Source: Hygrophila difformis | Lineage: Eukaryota; Streptophyta; Magnoliopsida; Lamiales; Acanthaceae | Direction of reading: 5' to 3' | DNA: 64,000 nucleotides | NCBI GenBank assembly: GCA_030278955.1 | Contig: JAOANR010000003.1 | Location: 31,325,227 to 31,389,226 of the forward strand | Shown: positions 22,875-33,237 of the stretch, piece after piece | Layout: each line of letters begins with the position of its first letter | Numbering within the stretch: position 1 is the first letter of the stretch | Translations under genes and position numbers: made by a program | Notes under the pieces: model-generated | What the model was told of the DNA's origin: nothing | Database searches by the model: none | What the model saw: only the letters and a program-made list of their open reading frames with translations

Positions 22875-22945
22875 CCAAACGCAATTGGTCTAAGTGGTAT
22901 GGTGCTCTGACAGCTTAAACAAAAGTCTCGGATTTCGAGCCTTTA

Positions 22946-23328
22946 CAGTGGCGAAACTAGAGTTTAAAATAAGAGAGGGCTCAAATATGATTATTTAGTG
23001 CGGAATCAAAACATTATATGAAAGCTATGCTCGGCTAATTTTTTCAAAAATATATGAACCAAAGTGGCTCATCTTGATAAGCTCATGAAATTAATTATAA
23101 ACAAAATTAGGGTGGGACATATGAATCCCTATCAATTAATGTACTTAATTAGGAAACGAAATAATAATAATAAAAAAAAATGTTAAATTGGAGGAATATA
23201 AACTGTCTTCTTCCTCCCTATATTAAAAATTTGAAAGATGGATTGCACCCCTATATACCTAAAAGCTCAACATTCTTATTTATGGAGGGGCTCAAGTACT
23301 CCCATACTAGTATGTGGTTTCGCCACTG
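22946..23328. mobile_element. hAT-type non-autonomous transposon nested in the SINE
   Basis: Terminal inverted repeats CAGTGGCGAAAC (left) and GTTTCGCCACTG-like (right, GGTTTCGCCACTG) bound 383 bases. The 8-base target duplication is AGCCTTTA (22938-22945) against AGCCTTTG (23329-23336), 7 of 8 matching. CAGTGGCG ends and an 8-base duplication fit the hAT superfamily. There is no transposase frame. Confidence 0.8.
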
Positions 23329-23434
23329 AGCCTTTGTGTATGCAGAATTCTGCTTTGGGAGATAAAACCCTTCAATTTCCACCAAATTCTCGAGAGATTA
23401 GTTTTGGGCTGGCATGAGGATACCCGGTATACGC

Positions 23435-23436
<2 letters not shown>

Positions 23437-23490
<54 letters not shown>
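23437..23490 (+). repeat. (AAT)n microsatellite
   Basis: About 18 perfect trinucleotide units form the 3' tail of SINE copy 1, so the microsatellite probably arose from the retroposon tail. Confidence 0.9.
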
Positions 23491-23876
23491 CATGTTTTAT
23501 AATCGATGATATGCAGGTTTTCCATTCTTGATTAATAATGACTCATTTATCAATTATCCCCCCGGAAAAAGAAAAAAAAAAATGACACATTTATCTAACA
23601 AAACAATAAATAAATAAATATTGCACGACATTAATATATTAAAATTGGTGACAATTTATTTGTCTAATTCTTACTATGCCTGCCCATATACCGATCGGTT
23701 ATACTAGAATATGTCGACAATACCTAAAACAAAAGACAAAATATGTAACGCATGTATGTATACATTAGTTAACAATAAGATGCGATTATAGGGTGATGAA
23801 TATTCTAGTATATGTTTATCTTAATTTCAAACTTGTCCCTGTAAGCACATATGAAATAAATTGGGATGGATGAGTT

Positions 23877-24048
23877 TTTTTTTTCTCCCTAATAGCCTAT
23901 ACATGCTAGGGAAAGGATGGTGGGTTCATACTACATAATTACAAATGGATAAATGGGAGATAAGGGGGGACGGGTGGAAATCGAACCCTCAACCTGAATG
24001 TTGAGAGTCATGGAATTTGACCACTTGTGTCAGTTCCCAATCCCGGGA
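23877..24048 (-). mobile_element. tRNA-derived SINE of a second family
   Basis: On the minus strand an A-box-like TGACACAAGTGG is followed about 35 bases later by a B box GGTTCGATTTC. A body runs to CTAGCATGTATAGGCTATTA, and an A-rich tail appears as the T run at about 23877-23887 on the + strand. The spacing and tail fit a tRNA-derived SINE unrelated in sequence to the family at 22875. No target duplication was resolved. Confidence 0.65.
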
Positions 24049-24385
24049 AGTGAAGAGTTGATGAACACTTGCCAAACCACGACATCCAGATTACAAATTT
24101 ACATTTCAAATTCCGTAGATCAAAAAAAATTATTACAAATAAATACTCGTAATAATCACTATTCACTAAAATTATGAAATGAAATTAATTTGTCCCTTTT
24201 AAATTATATGGATATTACAAATAATACTTCATGCAAATTGTATACTACTATTTCATAGTAACATAATTTTAGTATTATTTTAATTTGCTTAATATTAATG
24301 TATAATCAATATTTGCTCATCAAAAAAAGAAAAATAAATATTTGTGTGGCATTGGCTCCCACCACCCTTCCCTACCCTGGCTATT

Positions 24386-24422
<37 letters not shown>

Positions 24423-24909
24423 TAATGTAGGATGGAAGTTATTCAAATTTTTATACAAAATTACCCCAATTTACATATAGAAATATACCTTATCCGTTCC
24501 TTAAAAAATGATACACATGAAGGTTTGTCATTGTTTATTAAGTAACTTTAACTAATTTTTTTAGTACAATTGATTGAGTAAAATCTTGTTGGATTCATCC
24601 AATACTGTAGTTTACAATATCAACTTTTTATTTTTTTTATTTTTATACAATTTGAATTATTAAAGATTGAAAATGTATTGTGAATTGCATAAAATGTAAG
24701 AATATAAACGTAATAAAAAATCGAATGTAGCGTGTAGGTATCCAAAAAAGAATGTAGCATGTAGTATATATTTAATGCAATTGAAGATTAGCCGTTGGTG
24801 TCCAGCTTATTGGGTTGAGTTGACTAAATGATTTAGAGTTGAATTTTGACATCAAAATAATTATGGATTTACATCCATATTCACGTCCTCTTTGCGGGAA
24901 TACATATAC
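24049..24909. other. AT-rich intergenic sequence with an (AT)n tract
   Basis: An uninterrupted AT repeat of about 14 units lies at 24390-24417. A patch near 24485-24520 (TATCCGTTCCTTAAAAAATG) looks like a decayed MITE end. No gene is supported. Confidence 0.5.
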
Positions 24910-24917
24910 CATTTATA

Positions 24918-25592
24918 GGGTGGACAAAATATTCGAACCGATTTGCTGAACCGCAAAATCGAATCGAAATCGAACTGAATTTCCGGTTAACCGAGAATCC
25001 CGGTTCAAATACAAATACTTCATTTAAGTATTTGTCCGGTTCAAATACAAATACAAATACTATAATTTTTTTTCCCCGATTAATCGAACCGAACCGAATA
25101 TGTTTATTGTATTTTAAAAAATTATATATATTGTATATATTATGCAAATTTGATGGTATATAATTATATGTCAATAAAGACAACTATAAAAAAATATTTC
25201 CTTTATTAATTTTTTGCTCTTAAGAATACTCATTATTGAAATAGATACTAAACTAAGATTTTTTTAAATATAATAATATAGTTTGATAACACTAAAATGA
25301 ACCACCGAATTCAATAACTATATGATTTTTTTTTATGTATTGTAATAACCTCAAAAATAAACATACAAAGGTTAAAAATTAAGAAATAAAGATTTGATTA
25401 TAAAGTTTAATAGACTTGGATAAAATATTCGAACCGAATCGCTTAACCGCTGAATCGAATCGAAACCGAACCCCCGGTTAACCGAGGAGTCAGGTTACAA
25501 ATACAAATACTTCATCTAAGTATTTGTCCGGTTCAAATACAAATACAAATACCTGAAAAACTCAGGATAACCGAACCGTGCCCACCCCTAAT
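24918..25592. mobile_element. hAT-type MITE with CATTTATA target duplication
   Basis: The left end GGGTGGACA...GAACCG and the right end CGGTT-type inverted TAGGGGTGGGCACGGTTCGG are terminal inverted repeats, somewhat eroded. An 8-base duplication CATTTATA occurs at 24910-24917 and 25593-25600. Subterminal direct copies of CGGTTCAAATACAAATACAA occur at about 25000-25065 and 25490-25560. TAGGGGTGGGC ends are common among plant hAT elements. No transposase is encoded. Confidence 0.65.
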
Positions 25593-25667
25593 CATTTATA
25601 TCAAATCCAACGCCAATCACGTACTAGTAGGGAACTAGATCAACCAAAGATGGATATAGAAATACTA

Positions 25668-26529
25668 CTTCCGTCCCATTATTTATGTCCTATTATTTAT
25701 GTCTCACTTTTCTTTTTGATCCGTCCCAACACCTTTGTCTCATTTCCATTTTTGAAAATTATTAAATATTAATCAACCACCTACACTCATCACATCACAT
25801 CAATAAATAAATATACTAAAATTTTAGATACACTACTACTCCCTCCATCCCGCGAATTGTGGTTCGTTTCTTTTGGGCACGGTAATTTATGTGGTGGGGT
25901 GTGGTGAGGTTTAATGGTTAAAGTGATGTGGGTATTTGTGTTTAAATTTTAATGAATTTTGACTTTCTTTATTGTTTAACTTTGACAAAATATTATTGTA
26001 ATGATTTAATTAGAGAAAAATATTCAAGTGTGGTCTTGTTAGAATCGTCTAGACGTCTAGATTTAGAATATATATTTTATATAATTTTTATTTATACCAA
26101 TTTTAAAATATGAAGAATTAAAGAAATGCAAGGGACTTTGTGTAGAAAAATAAAAGTGTAGTGGGAGTTGTGCAGAATAGTAAAAGTGATTACTTTAATG
26201 GGATTTAGAAACCATTAATATTCTAATCATAATTATTTTAATTAAATTTATCTAAAAATGGAAAGTGGCCACAATTCGTGGGACAACCCAAAGAGGAATA
26301 CGAGCCACAATTCGTGGAACGGAGGGAGTATTAATAAATTTCAACTCACAATCATCACATCACATATAAATAATTCAATTAAAAATTCAAACACATTAAA
26401 ATCACATCAACTAAATTACTAAGTTACCCTTACTTTAAATACTAATCTACCCTTACATTAAATACTAACTATCCCCACATAAAATACTGTGCCAAAAGTT
26501 TTGAGACACTTCTAGTGGGACGGAGGGAG
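25668..26529. mobile_element. Outer Stowaway-type MITE interrupted by another MITE
   Basis: The left end CTTCCGTCCCATTATTTATG and right end CTAGTGGGACGGAGGGAG are inverted relatives of the CTCCCTCCGTCCC terminus, bounded by TA on both sides (25666-25667 and 26530-26531). TA duplications and this terminus are typical of Tc1/mariner-derived Stowaway MITEs. The interior is split by the element at 25839-26328. Confidence 0.75.
25839..26328. mobile_element. Inner Stowaway-type MITE
   Basis: Terminal inverted repeats CTCCCTCCATCCCGCGAATT and CGTGGAACGGAGGGAG (inverted match including CCACAATTCG) bound 490 bases, with TA duplications at 25837-25838 and 26329-26330. It is non-coding and inserted into the outer MITE. 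Confidence 0.85.
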
Positions 26530-26531
26530 TA

Positions 26532-26742
26532 TTAAATTTTTTTCGGTGAATAATCGAGTATTTCCAGGCCTGATTGGTCCCATCTTGGGACTCTCAAGTC
26601 TAATCCCTCGAAGATCGGATGGTCATTGAAGGGCTGTATCTATTAAAACAGAATTCTGCATATACAAATACTTTAACTTGAGACCTTGATTAAGCTATCA
26701 CTTATCAGAGCCTTATACAACTCAGGTCAATTGCGTTTAGTA
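26532..26742 (-). mobile_element. SINE copy 2 (minus, degenerate)
   Basis: On the minus strand the block TGACCTGAGTTG...TATGCAGAATTCTG matches the SINE at 22875. It is more diverged; the B box reads GGTCTCAAGTT. The 3' part runs toward a T run near 26535 on the + strand, equivalent to the A-rich tail. Confidence 0.6.
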
Positions 26743-26990
26743 CTCCCTCCGTCCCAGCTAACGTGTCCTGTTTCACTTTCATTATTCTACTTTGACTCAA
26801 TTTTATTTTATGTATATATTTGGAAAAAATAGTCGAGTCGGGTCTTGTTAGAATCGTATAATCATGTAGTTTTAGAATATGTATTTTACATAATTTTTTG
26901 ATGTACGCATTTTGAGATATTAGCAGTTGAAAAAGTGCATTGGATTGTGTGCAAAAGTGAAACAAGACAAGTTAAGTGGGACGGAGGGAG
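26743..26990. mobile_element. Stowaway-type MITE
   Basis: CTCCCTCCGTCCCAGCTAAC at the left and GTTAAGTGGGACGGAGGGAG at the right are near-perfect inverted repeats, with TA at 26741-26742 and 26991-26992. It is 248 bases, non-coding, and lies between two SINE copies. Confidence 0.88.
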
Positions 26991-26998
26991 TATAAAAT

Positions 26999-27180
26999 AT
27001 TTTTTCACGTATACCGGGTATCCTCAAGCCACATTGTGCACAAGACTAATCACTCGATGATCTAGTGCGCATTGAAGGTTTACCTCACCCAAAGCAGAAT
27101 TTTGCATACTCAAAGGCTCGAACCCGAAACATTTATTTAATCTTCCAGAGCACCATACCACTCAGGGCAATTATGTTTGG
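26999..27180 (-). mobile_element. SINE copy 3 (minus, best preserved)
   Basis: On the minus strand the A box is TGCCCTGAGTGG and the B box GGGTTCGAGCC. The body continues through TATGCAAAATTCTGCTTTGG and ends GGATACCCGGTATACGTG, with an A-rich tail (T run at 26999-27006 on the + strand). This copy defines the family best. Confidence 0.78.
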
Positions 27181-27365
27181 TTTAATAGAAAATATTATTA
27201 TTAATATTTTTTTGCGCAGTCGAAGCCAGAGAAAAATAAAAAAATATTAAATTGAGGTCCAAATGAATAATCATTTAATAAAATAAAACAATTTCATTCC
27301 AAATCCAAAAAAAAGAAGATTTCATGTTAACTTTTTTACCTTGTTACTCCTATTATGTACCAAAA

Positions 27366-27395
27366 AATATATATATATATATATATATATATTTT
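27366..27395 (+). repeat. (AT)n tract upstream of RGP
   Basis: About 13 AT units lie 40-70 bases upstream of the RGP TATA box. This is a promoter-proximal microsatellite. Confidence 0.85.
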
Positions 27396-27435
27396 TACCT
27401 TATTGGGATTGCAGCAATCTTTCCATAGCCACGGC

Positions 27436-27443
27436 TATAAATA
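27436..27443 (+). promoter_or_regulatory. TATA box of the RGP gene
   Basis: TATAAATA in the context GCCACGGCTATAAATACTTC. The start codon is about 90 bases downstream, and a CA repeat (about 27478-27493) lies in the predicted leader. Confidence 0.75.
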
Positions 27444-27526
27444 CTTCCCCCAAGCCCTCCCTCTCCCTCCACAGTCAACACACACACACACACCATATTC
27501 TCCTTGCCGCAGAAAATTCCAAAATA

Positions 27527-30500
27527 ATGTCGACGACGGCGGCGGCGGATCTGGTGGACATTGTGATTCCAACGATCAGGAGCCTGGACTTCCTGGAGCA
27601 GTGGAGGCCGTTCTTCCAGCCTTACCATCTGATCATAATCCAGGACGGCGACCCGACCCGGACCATAAAGGTACCCGAAGGGTTCGACTACGAGCTCCAC
27701 AACCGGAACGATATTGAGAGGGTCCTGGGACCTAAGTCCTGGATCATCTCCTTCAAGGACTCCTCCTGCCGAAACTTTGGCTTCTTGATCTCCAAGAAGA
27801 AATATGTCTTCACCATTGATGATGATTGCTTTGTGAGTCTTTTTAAATTTCTCTTTTCTTTTTTTCTTATTTTGTTTTCTTAATACCTCTTTAGTTCGAT
27901 TTCTACTTCGATTCTGATATTATGGATGCCATTTTTATTGAATTTATTTATTAGCACAATTTTGTCTTTTGTTTTCTTCTCTTGTTTGCTTACTTTTATA
28001 TTTCATGTGTTTGCAAATTTGTACTTCTGATTTTAGTGTATGAATATGTGCGCGCCTATGTGTGTAGAATGTTTTTAAATAAAAAATAAAAAATTACGTG
28101 TATTTGATTTTTCTTTCTGCGATGAGACTAATTCTTCAATTAAAGTATTTAATAATATGGATGCTATTTTAGTAATTGTGCAAATATGAAGGTAGCTTTT
28201 GGGAGCTTTCGGAAGCTACTTTTCAAATTTAATTAATTTTTCTTTTCAAATAATAATTTTTCAGCTACAGCTACTTGTACCGAACACTTATGCAAAAACT
28301 GATAGCTACGTGCAGAACGGATTGAGGGCTTATTTAAAAAATTTGAAGGAATACCATACTAACGATACAGTATCCAAAATTACAAAAATTATTATAGTAA
28401 TATCATAAGTTTGATTGACCGATCGATTGATATTAGAACCTAATTACTTCAATGTTACGATACTCAACATTCCTTTAATTTTTTCAATGATTAATATTAC
28501 TACTATTTTTTAACAATTGACATTCAAATATTTTGATAGAGAGGGAAAATCTTTATTGGATTTGAAACTCGGAATGTTACATTAACTAACTCGTACTTAT
28601 CAAAAATTGAAAAACCGAATGAATGCAGGTGGCCAAGGATCCGAGCGGGAAAGAGATTGACGCATTGGCACAACACATTCACAACCTGGAGACTCCATCG
28701 ACACCGTTCTTCTTCAACACGCTCTACGATCCCTACCGGGAGGGGGCGGACTTTGTACGTGGGTACCCTTTTAGTATGCGGCAGGGGGTGACCACAGCGA
28801 TTTCCCACGGTCTGTGGCTCAACATACCCGACTATGATGCCCCGACTCAGCTCGTCAAGCCACGCGAGAGGAACTCTAGGTTAGTTAGTATACACTAGTA
28901 TGTGTACTGCCTTGCTTGGTTTTTAAACTTCAAATTTCATGCAAATTAGAATGATACTCCAATGTACTATGTTCTATCCTCACTTTAGGGTCCTTTCTCT
29001 AGCTAGGCTTAATTTCAGTAGTTTTCATCTGGTCTGATTAATTTATGATATATGTTTGGTCACTGCAAGAAATTCGCGGAACCTGACGAATTTGACGGCA
29101 AAAAAAATTTTTTTGAAGTCGTCGCCTGACAGATTTCATTATCTTATTTGTCGCCTAGTGCGTCAGGCGACGAATAAAGCGACGGAATCCCTTCCTTTCC
29201 TCACCTTACCGCGAAATTTTTGTAGTGGGTTTTGTTTGATTCGTTTTTGTCTTCCGATGTGATATGGTCTTATTGTATTCTCTTTGATTTAATTTGATTC
29301 GTTAGTCTAGTCCGACTGGCCAGGTTTAATCTGGTCTATTTATTGTTCTTATTTCATGCAGCTATGTTTTTAATAAAAATAAATAAAAATAATTAATTAT
29401 ATTTTCAAACATAAATTGATTATGGTGAGAATTAAAATTTTATTAAGGAAAAAAAGTCAGAAATTGATATGATCTGGCCTAAACCCTATACAACCCCGGC
29501 CTCCTCCCTACCCCCTATAATTGCAGATACCATATAGTTTGACTTCAAGGGGATGGTTAAATTTTGTGGGGTAGTAAACTAGTAATTACTATAGGGCTGT
29601 ACTAAATTTTTTATACAGACATGAATCCATAATTATATACCAATCACTATAAATAGGTTTTTTCTATTGAGTTTAATTATTTAGGGATAGGGTTTTAATT
29701 ATTTAAGGGTATGTATATTTAATAATATTAATTATTTAATTAGAAGGATGTGGCTGACCCTAATCAGTAATCTCCCCCTTCTTCCTATTTGCGTTAATTA
29801 TTAATAGTACTAATATCCATTCAGTTTCCCTTCCCCTTTCTGTTGGAAATGGTTAATTATGTGCTCTCTCTATACATTACTTTGTACTAAGTATAATTTC
29901 TTTATCGTTGATGGTGATTCGTTAGCTAATAATGAATTGATAAATTGTCGAATATATTAGATGCATGATAACTGTGCTAAAAATGCACAACCAATTGTTT
30001 AATTTTAGGATCGGATTATTGAATCAAGATAACTGAATAATTTTCATAGATTTGATAGATGATATGTGTAGTGGCGATGTTGGTTGGTCGAGCAGGTATG
30101 TGGATGCTGTGATGACAATCCCCAAGGGGACCTTGTTCCCTATGTGTGGGATGAATCTTGCCTTCAATAGGGAACTCATTGGCCCAGCCATTTATTTTGG
30201 CCTTCAAGGGCAGGGCCAACCCATTTCCCGATACGACGATATGTGGGCCGGATGGTGCGTCAAGGTAACTGAGAAAGCTCAATTCAACAAGTGCTATGCA
30301 TGAATTCAACAACCCTTTGATTGATATTGAAAAAAAAAAAAAAAAAAAAAAAAAAAAGCAATGTAATGAAACCAACCCCAACTTTTCTTGCAGGTAGTTG
30401 CTGATCATTTGGGGGTTGGGGTCAAGACAGGGTTGCCATACATATGGCACAGCAAGGCCAGCAACCCTTTCACAAACCTAAAGCTGGAATTCACTGGCTT

Positions 30501-30744
30501 GTTCTGGCAGGAAGAACTCATCCCATTCTTCCAATCTGTCACTCTCCCTAAGGAATGCACCACTGCACAAGAATGCTACATTGAGCTCTCCAAGCTTGTC
30601 AGGGATAAGCTTAGCCACATCCATGAATACTTTGGCAAGCTCGCCGATGCTATGGTCACCTGGATCGAACTCTGGGACGAGTTCAATTCCCCTGCGAAGG
30701 ATGCCAAGAAGAGCGACGGAAAGAAAACCCCTGTGAAGAAGTAG
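27527..30744 (+). CDS. RGP: UDP-arabinopyranose mutase / reversibly glycosylated polypeptide
   Basis: The enzyme interconverts UDP-arabinopyranose and UDP-arabinofuranose in the cytosol and at the Golgi face, supplying arabinofuranose for cell-wall polymers. Four coding exons: 27527-27832, 28629-28879, 30096-30264 and 30394-30744, all GT-AG, joining to 358 codons, the normal family length. The family motifs are complete: LDIVIPT-type start ([13 protein letters not shown], about residues 11-23), the Asp triad IDDDCF (97-102) at the end of exon 1, [12 protein letters not shown] (144-155) holding the arginine region linked to self-glycosylation, [24 protein letters not shown] and [11 protein letters not shown] near the end. 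The start is chosen as the first ATG after the TATA box and leader. Introns 2 and 3 hold a CACTA MITE and a poly-A run. No damage is seen, so it is probably functional. The paralogue (RGP1-3 type) cannot be specified. Confidence 0.96.
29061..29227. mobile_element. CACTA-type MITE in RGP intron 2
   Basis: Ends CACTGCAAGAAATTCGCGGA and, inverted, CCGCGAAATTTTTGTAGTG match as terminal repeats. The 3-base target duplication GGT is at 29058-29060 and 29228-29230. A 3-base duplication and CACTACAAGAAA-like ends identify the En/Spm (CACTA) superfamily. It is 167 bases, non-coding, and removed with the intron. Confidence 0.85.
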
Positions 30745-31144
30745 TAGTTTGTGGATCTTACAAGGTGGCATGATGAGGTGAATTATGTATGTGTTTGGTT
30801 TCTTGTCTACTTCAATTCAAGTCTGTTGTTGTTTAACTTTGAGAATAAGAGACAAGTATGTCTCAAGTATGCTATTTGCTGCTTTTAGATTGAATGGGGT
30901 GAAGGGATGTGGGACGTGTATTGGCTCTATGATATGCAAGCTGCATCTCTAGAATAAACCACAATTTACATTTGTATTTGGATTAAGTGGATGTCATTCT
31001 AGTCTAATTTATATATCAAACTTGTTTTTGAATTCAAATGGAACCATATTGGTCCAAAATTAAACAACTCCATTGAACAAAACAATGACAAAACACAAAC
31101 AACAAAATGTAGGAAACTACAAGTAATGTAGTAATAACTATGGA

Positions 31145-31702
31145 TCATGTTGGAACTAAACTCATCATCTCCTCCCCATATACATATTTCCCATTATTGG
31201 CCCAACTCATGCAACCAATCCCAACAATGATCACCAAAACCAACACTAACCCAACAACCCAACCCGCCGCCACCGGAAACGGCCCTCCACCGCACCCCAC
31301 CCCCACCTTCTCCACCACCACCACCCCCTTGTCCTCTACTTTGTCCTCCTCCTCATCTAACTCTCCATGCTTCTCCAGGAAAAGGCGGCGCCCCTTGAGC
31401 TTTCCGGTTACAATGGCTGTGCGGCGGTCACGAAGAATCTCCTCGGCGGCCACGTCGTAGCCGTAGTGGGTTTGGTTAAGGAAAGACATGAGGGATCTTG
31501 GAGAAATTCTATTGTTTCTATTATTGGGTGATGATCTTTTCTCCCTGGCTGTGCGCTTCCCCATGGAATCCCATTCCTTTTGCAGGGTCTCAAACTGTTG
31601 GATCAATGAGGATAGATTGTGGTGACATTCTGTACTATCACCTTCTCCTTCTTCTACTTCTTTGGATTCTTGGGGGTCTTCGGATACTGATGATTTTCTC
31701 AT
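31145..31702 (-). CDS. Small predicted tail-anchored membrane protein of unknown function
   Basis: A single uninterrupted frame of 185 codons starts with ATG at 31700-31702. The protein begins with an acidic N-terminus (about residues 8-22) and has a predicted helical stretch (SSLIQQFETLQKEWDSMGKR). A conserved-looking block SLMSFLNQTHYGYDVAAEEI lies at about residues 70-89, followed by an RRTAIVTGKLKGRRLF basic segment. An acidic linker comes next and a single hydrophobic segment (about 144-166) sits near the C-terminus, so it may be tail-anchored with the N-terminus in the cytosol. I do not recognise a named domain. It converges with RGP, with 400 bases between stop codons. Codon use and lack of damage suggest a real gene. 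Confidence 0.7.
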   Translation of the reverse strand: MRKSSVSEDPQESKEVEEGEGDSTECHHNLSSLIQQFETLQKEWDSMGKRTAREKRSSPNNRNNRISPRSLMSFLNQTHYGYDVAAEEILRDRRTAIVTGKLKGRRLFLEKHGELDEEEDKVEDKGVVVVEKVGVGCGGGPFPVAAGWVVGLVLVLVIIVGIGCMSWANNGKYVYGEEMMSLVPT

Positions 31703-31913
31703 GGTGGGGTTCCAATCTACTTTAATTTAGATGATGGGGTTTTTCTTTTGCTTTCTTCCCTTTTCTGGTGTAAAGAATTATGTATGAGATTGAGAAATTT
31801 ATTTGGGGTTTGTAGTGATTCGATTTGTCTAAGAAAGTAATAAGTGGAAAAGGAGTGAGAAAGTGAAGGAACATGGTTAAACTAAACTGCCCACGTCCTC
31901 CGCAATGTATAAA

Positions 31914-31923
31914 TGACTTTTTC

Positions 31924-31968
<45 letters not shown>

Positions 31969-32141
31969 GAAAATTTTATTCCCCAAATCATTCACAGTAC
32001 ATTGCCGATTCGAATACAACCCCTACGCTCCACATACTGGCATATATCGAAATACTCAGCCAGCTACAAGCCAACAAAATGAATTGCTACCGACAATGCT
32101 ACATATTCGGCTATCACAGTACATTGACTTTTTCGGTTTTT
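31914..32141 (-). mobile_element. 5'-truncated LINE 3' end with long target duplication
   Basis: The target duplication TGACTTTTTCGGTTTTT (17 bases) is at 31914-31930 and 32125-32141. Between the copies a T run of about 33 bases (a poly-A tail on the minus strand) is followed by about 160 bases of unique sequence (31964-32124). A poly-A tail, long duplication and severe 5' truncation indicate a LINE-type (target-primed) insertion. No coding sequence remains. Confidence 0.82.
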
Positions 32142-32179
32142 CATTAAAATATTTTAAAAATTTTTTAGTCTATATCACA

Positions 32180-32264
32180 TAAATTACAAATAAATAAAGT
32201 AAATGGATAGGGACTGAGTGAGAATCAAACAACCAACCATAGTGTTAAAAGTTAGAAGACTTAC
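32180..32264 (+). repeat. Left copy of an 85-bp duplication flanking the second Tat-like element
   Basis: AAATTACAAATAAATAAAGT...GTTAGAAGACTTAC sits directly before the 5' LTR. It is repeated essentially without change directly after the 3' LTR (42947-43030). Retroviral-type integration gives only 4-6 base duplications, so this needs a different explanation. Within it, CTTAC (32260-32264) may be the true short target duplication against CCTAC at 42936-42940. Confidence 0.85.
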
Positions 32265-33170
32265 TGTAAACACGTGAAATTTATTCGCCACTAAAAAGGC
32301 GACACGTGCAAATTTAAATATTAATTTAATTATTTTTCTAGGCATTTTAAATAAATTAAATGCTTAAAATAATTATTAATATTTATTGGGCTATTTGGAC
32401 CAACAAGCCAAATGGACCTATGATTGGGCCAATGTGGACAAGTCCAAATGCAAGACCCACAAGCCCCATGACTCAATAATGGATGCTCGAAGTAGGCCAG
32501 CCCATGAAAATTAATCGATGTGGAGAAATCCAAATGAAAGACCCACAAGCCATGATCCAATGGACACTTGAAGCAGGCCAGTCCATGGAAATCAGTCAAT
32601 GTGAACAAGCCCAGATGAAAGGCCCACATAACCCGATAAAAACGTGGATTGGATCAACCCATCGATTGGCCCATCATTCACAAACCCTAGGGTTTTCCCT
32701 CTATAAATAGAAGCACCCGGTCACATATTAGGGAGAGGTCTCCATACACTACTCACTCTCAAGACTCATATACTTGAGAATCTACAGCAACAAAACGCTG
32801 CAGAAATATTAAAGAGGCGAAGAAGAATCAAATACACTTCTGCAACCTCTAAACAGTCATACTCTGAGACTCATACACTCAGACACATAGAGAGACGACT
32901 CATACACGTCTACTCATTATCAAGACTCATACACCTGAGATCCTACAGCAACAAAACGCTGTAGAAATTCCGAGAAGCCGGAGAAGAAGCATAAAAGCAT
33001 CTCGACGTCTTCAAAGTTGGAGGAATCAAAGGAGTACCAGAAGTCGAACCCATATAGTTTGATTTTCTACACGTTCTTTGATATTTAAATTTCTCTGTAA
33101 TTGTAGACATTTCTTGTGAAATTAATAAAATTATTTTGCAGTTTCTGTCTACGCATTTTTTTGCACCTAC
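32265..33170 (+). repeat. 5' LTR of the second Tat-like element
   Basis: It begins TGTAAACACGTGAAATTTAT. A TG...CA form gives an end at 33165 (TTTTTTTGCA); similarity to the 3' LTR extends five more bases (CCTAC) to 33170. A TATA box TATAAATA lies at 32702-32708. Internal duplicated words (TACAGCAACAAAACGCTG at about 32782 and 32943) lie downstream of the predicted transcription start. Confidence 0.88.
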
Positions 33171-33176
33171 GGATTT

Positions 33177-33194
33177 TGGCACGCCCAGTGGGAC
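33177..33194 (+). other. Primer binding site
   Basis: TGGCACGCCCAGTGGGAC, one base different from the site of the first Tat-like element. Confidence 0.7.
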
Positions 33195-33237
33195 ACTTCT
33201 GCCTTTCATCTCCTCCAGACGTCGTCAACAAAATCCA

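Larger units (their letters stand above)
22875..23490 (+). mobile_element. tRNA-derived SINE (copy 1), split by a hAT-type insert
   Basis: The SINE head (22875-22945) contains a pol III A-box-like TGGTCTAAGTGG and a degenerate B box (GGATTTCGAGCC). The body resumes at 23329 (AGCCTTTGTGTATGCAGAAT) and ends GGATACCCGGTATACGCATA, followed by an (AAT)n tail at 23437-23490. Minus-strand relatives lie at 26532-26742 and 26999-27180; the last has a perfect GGTTCGAGCC B box. Without the insert the element is about 180 bases plus tail. The long open frame over the AAT tail (poly-Asn) is not a gene. Confidence 0.75.

Noticed and set aside
22886..22940. tRNA gene
   Set aside because: A- and B-box-like words are present, but no cloverleaf or acceptor stem can be formed. 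It is the head of a SINE.
23314..23502. Poly-asparagine frame
   Set aside because: It is the translation of the SINE (AAT)n tail.
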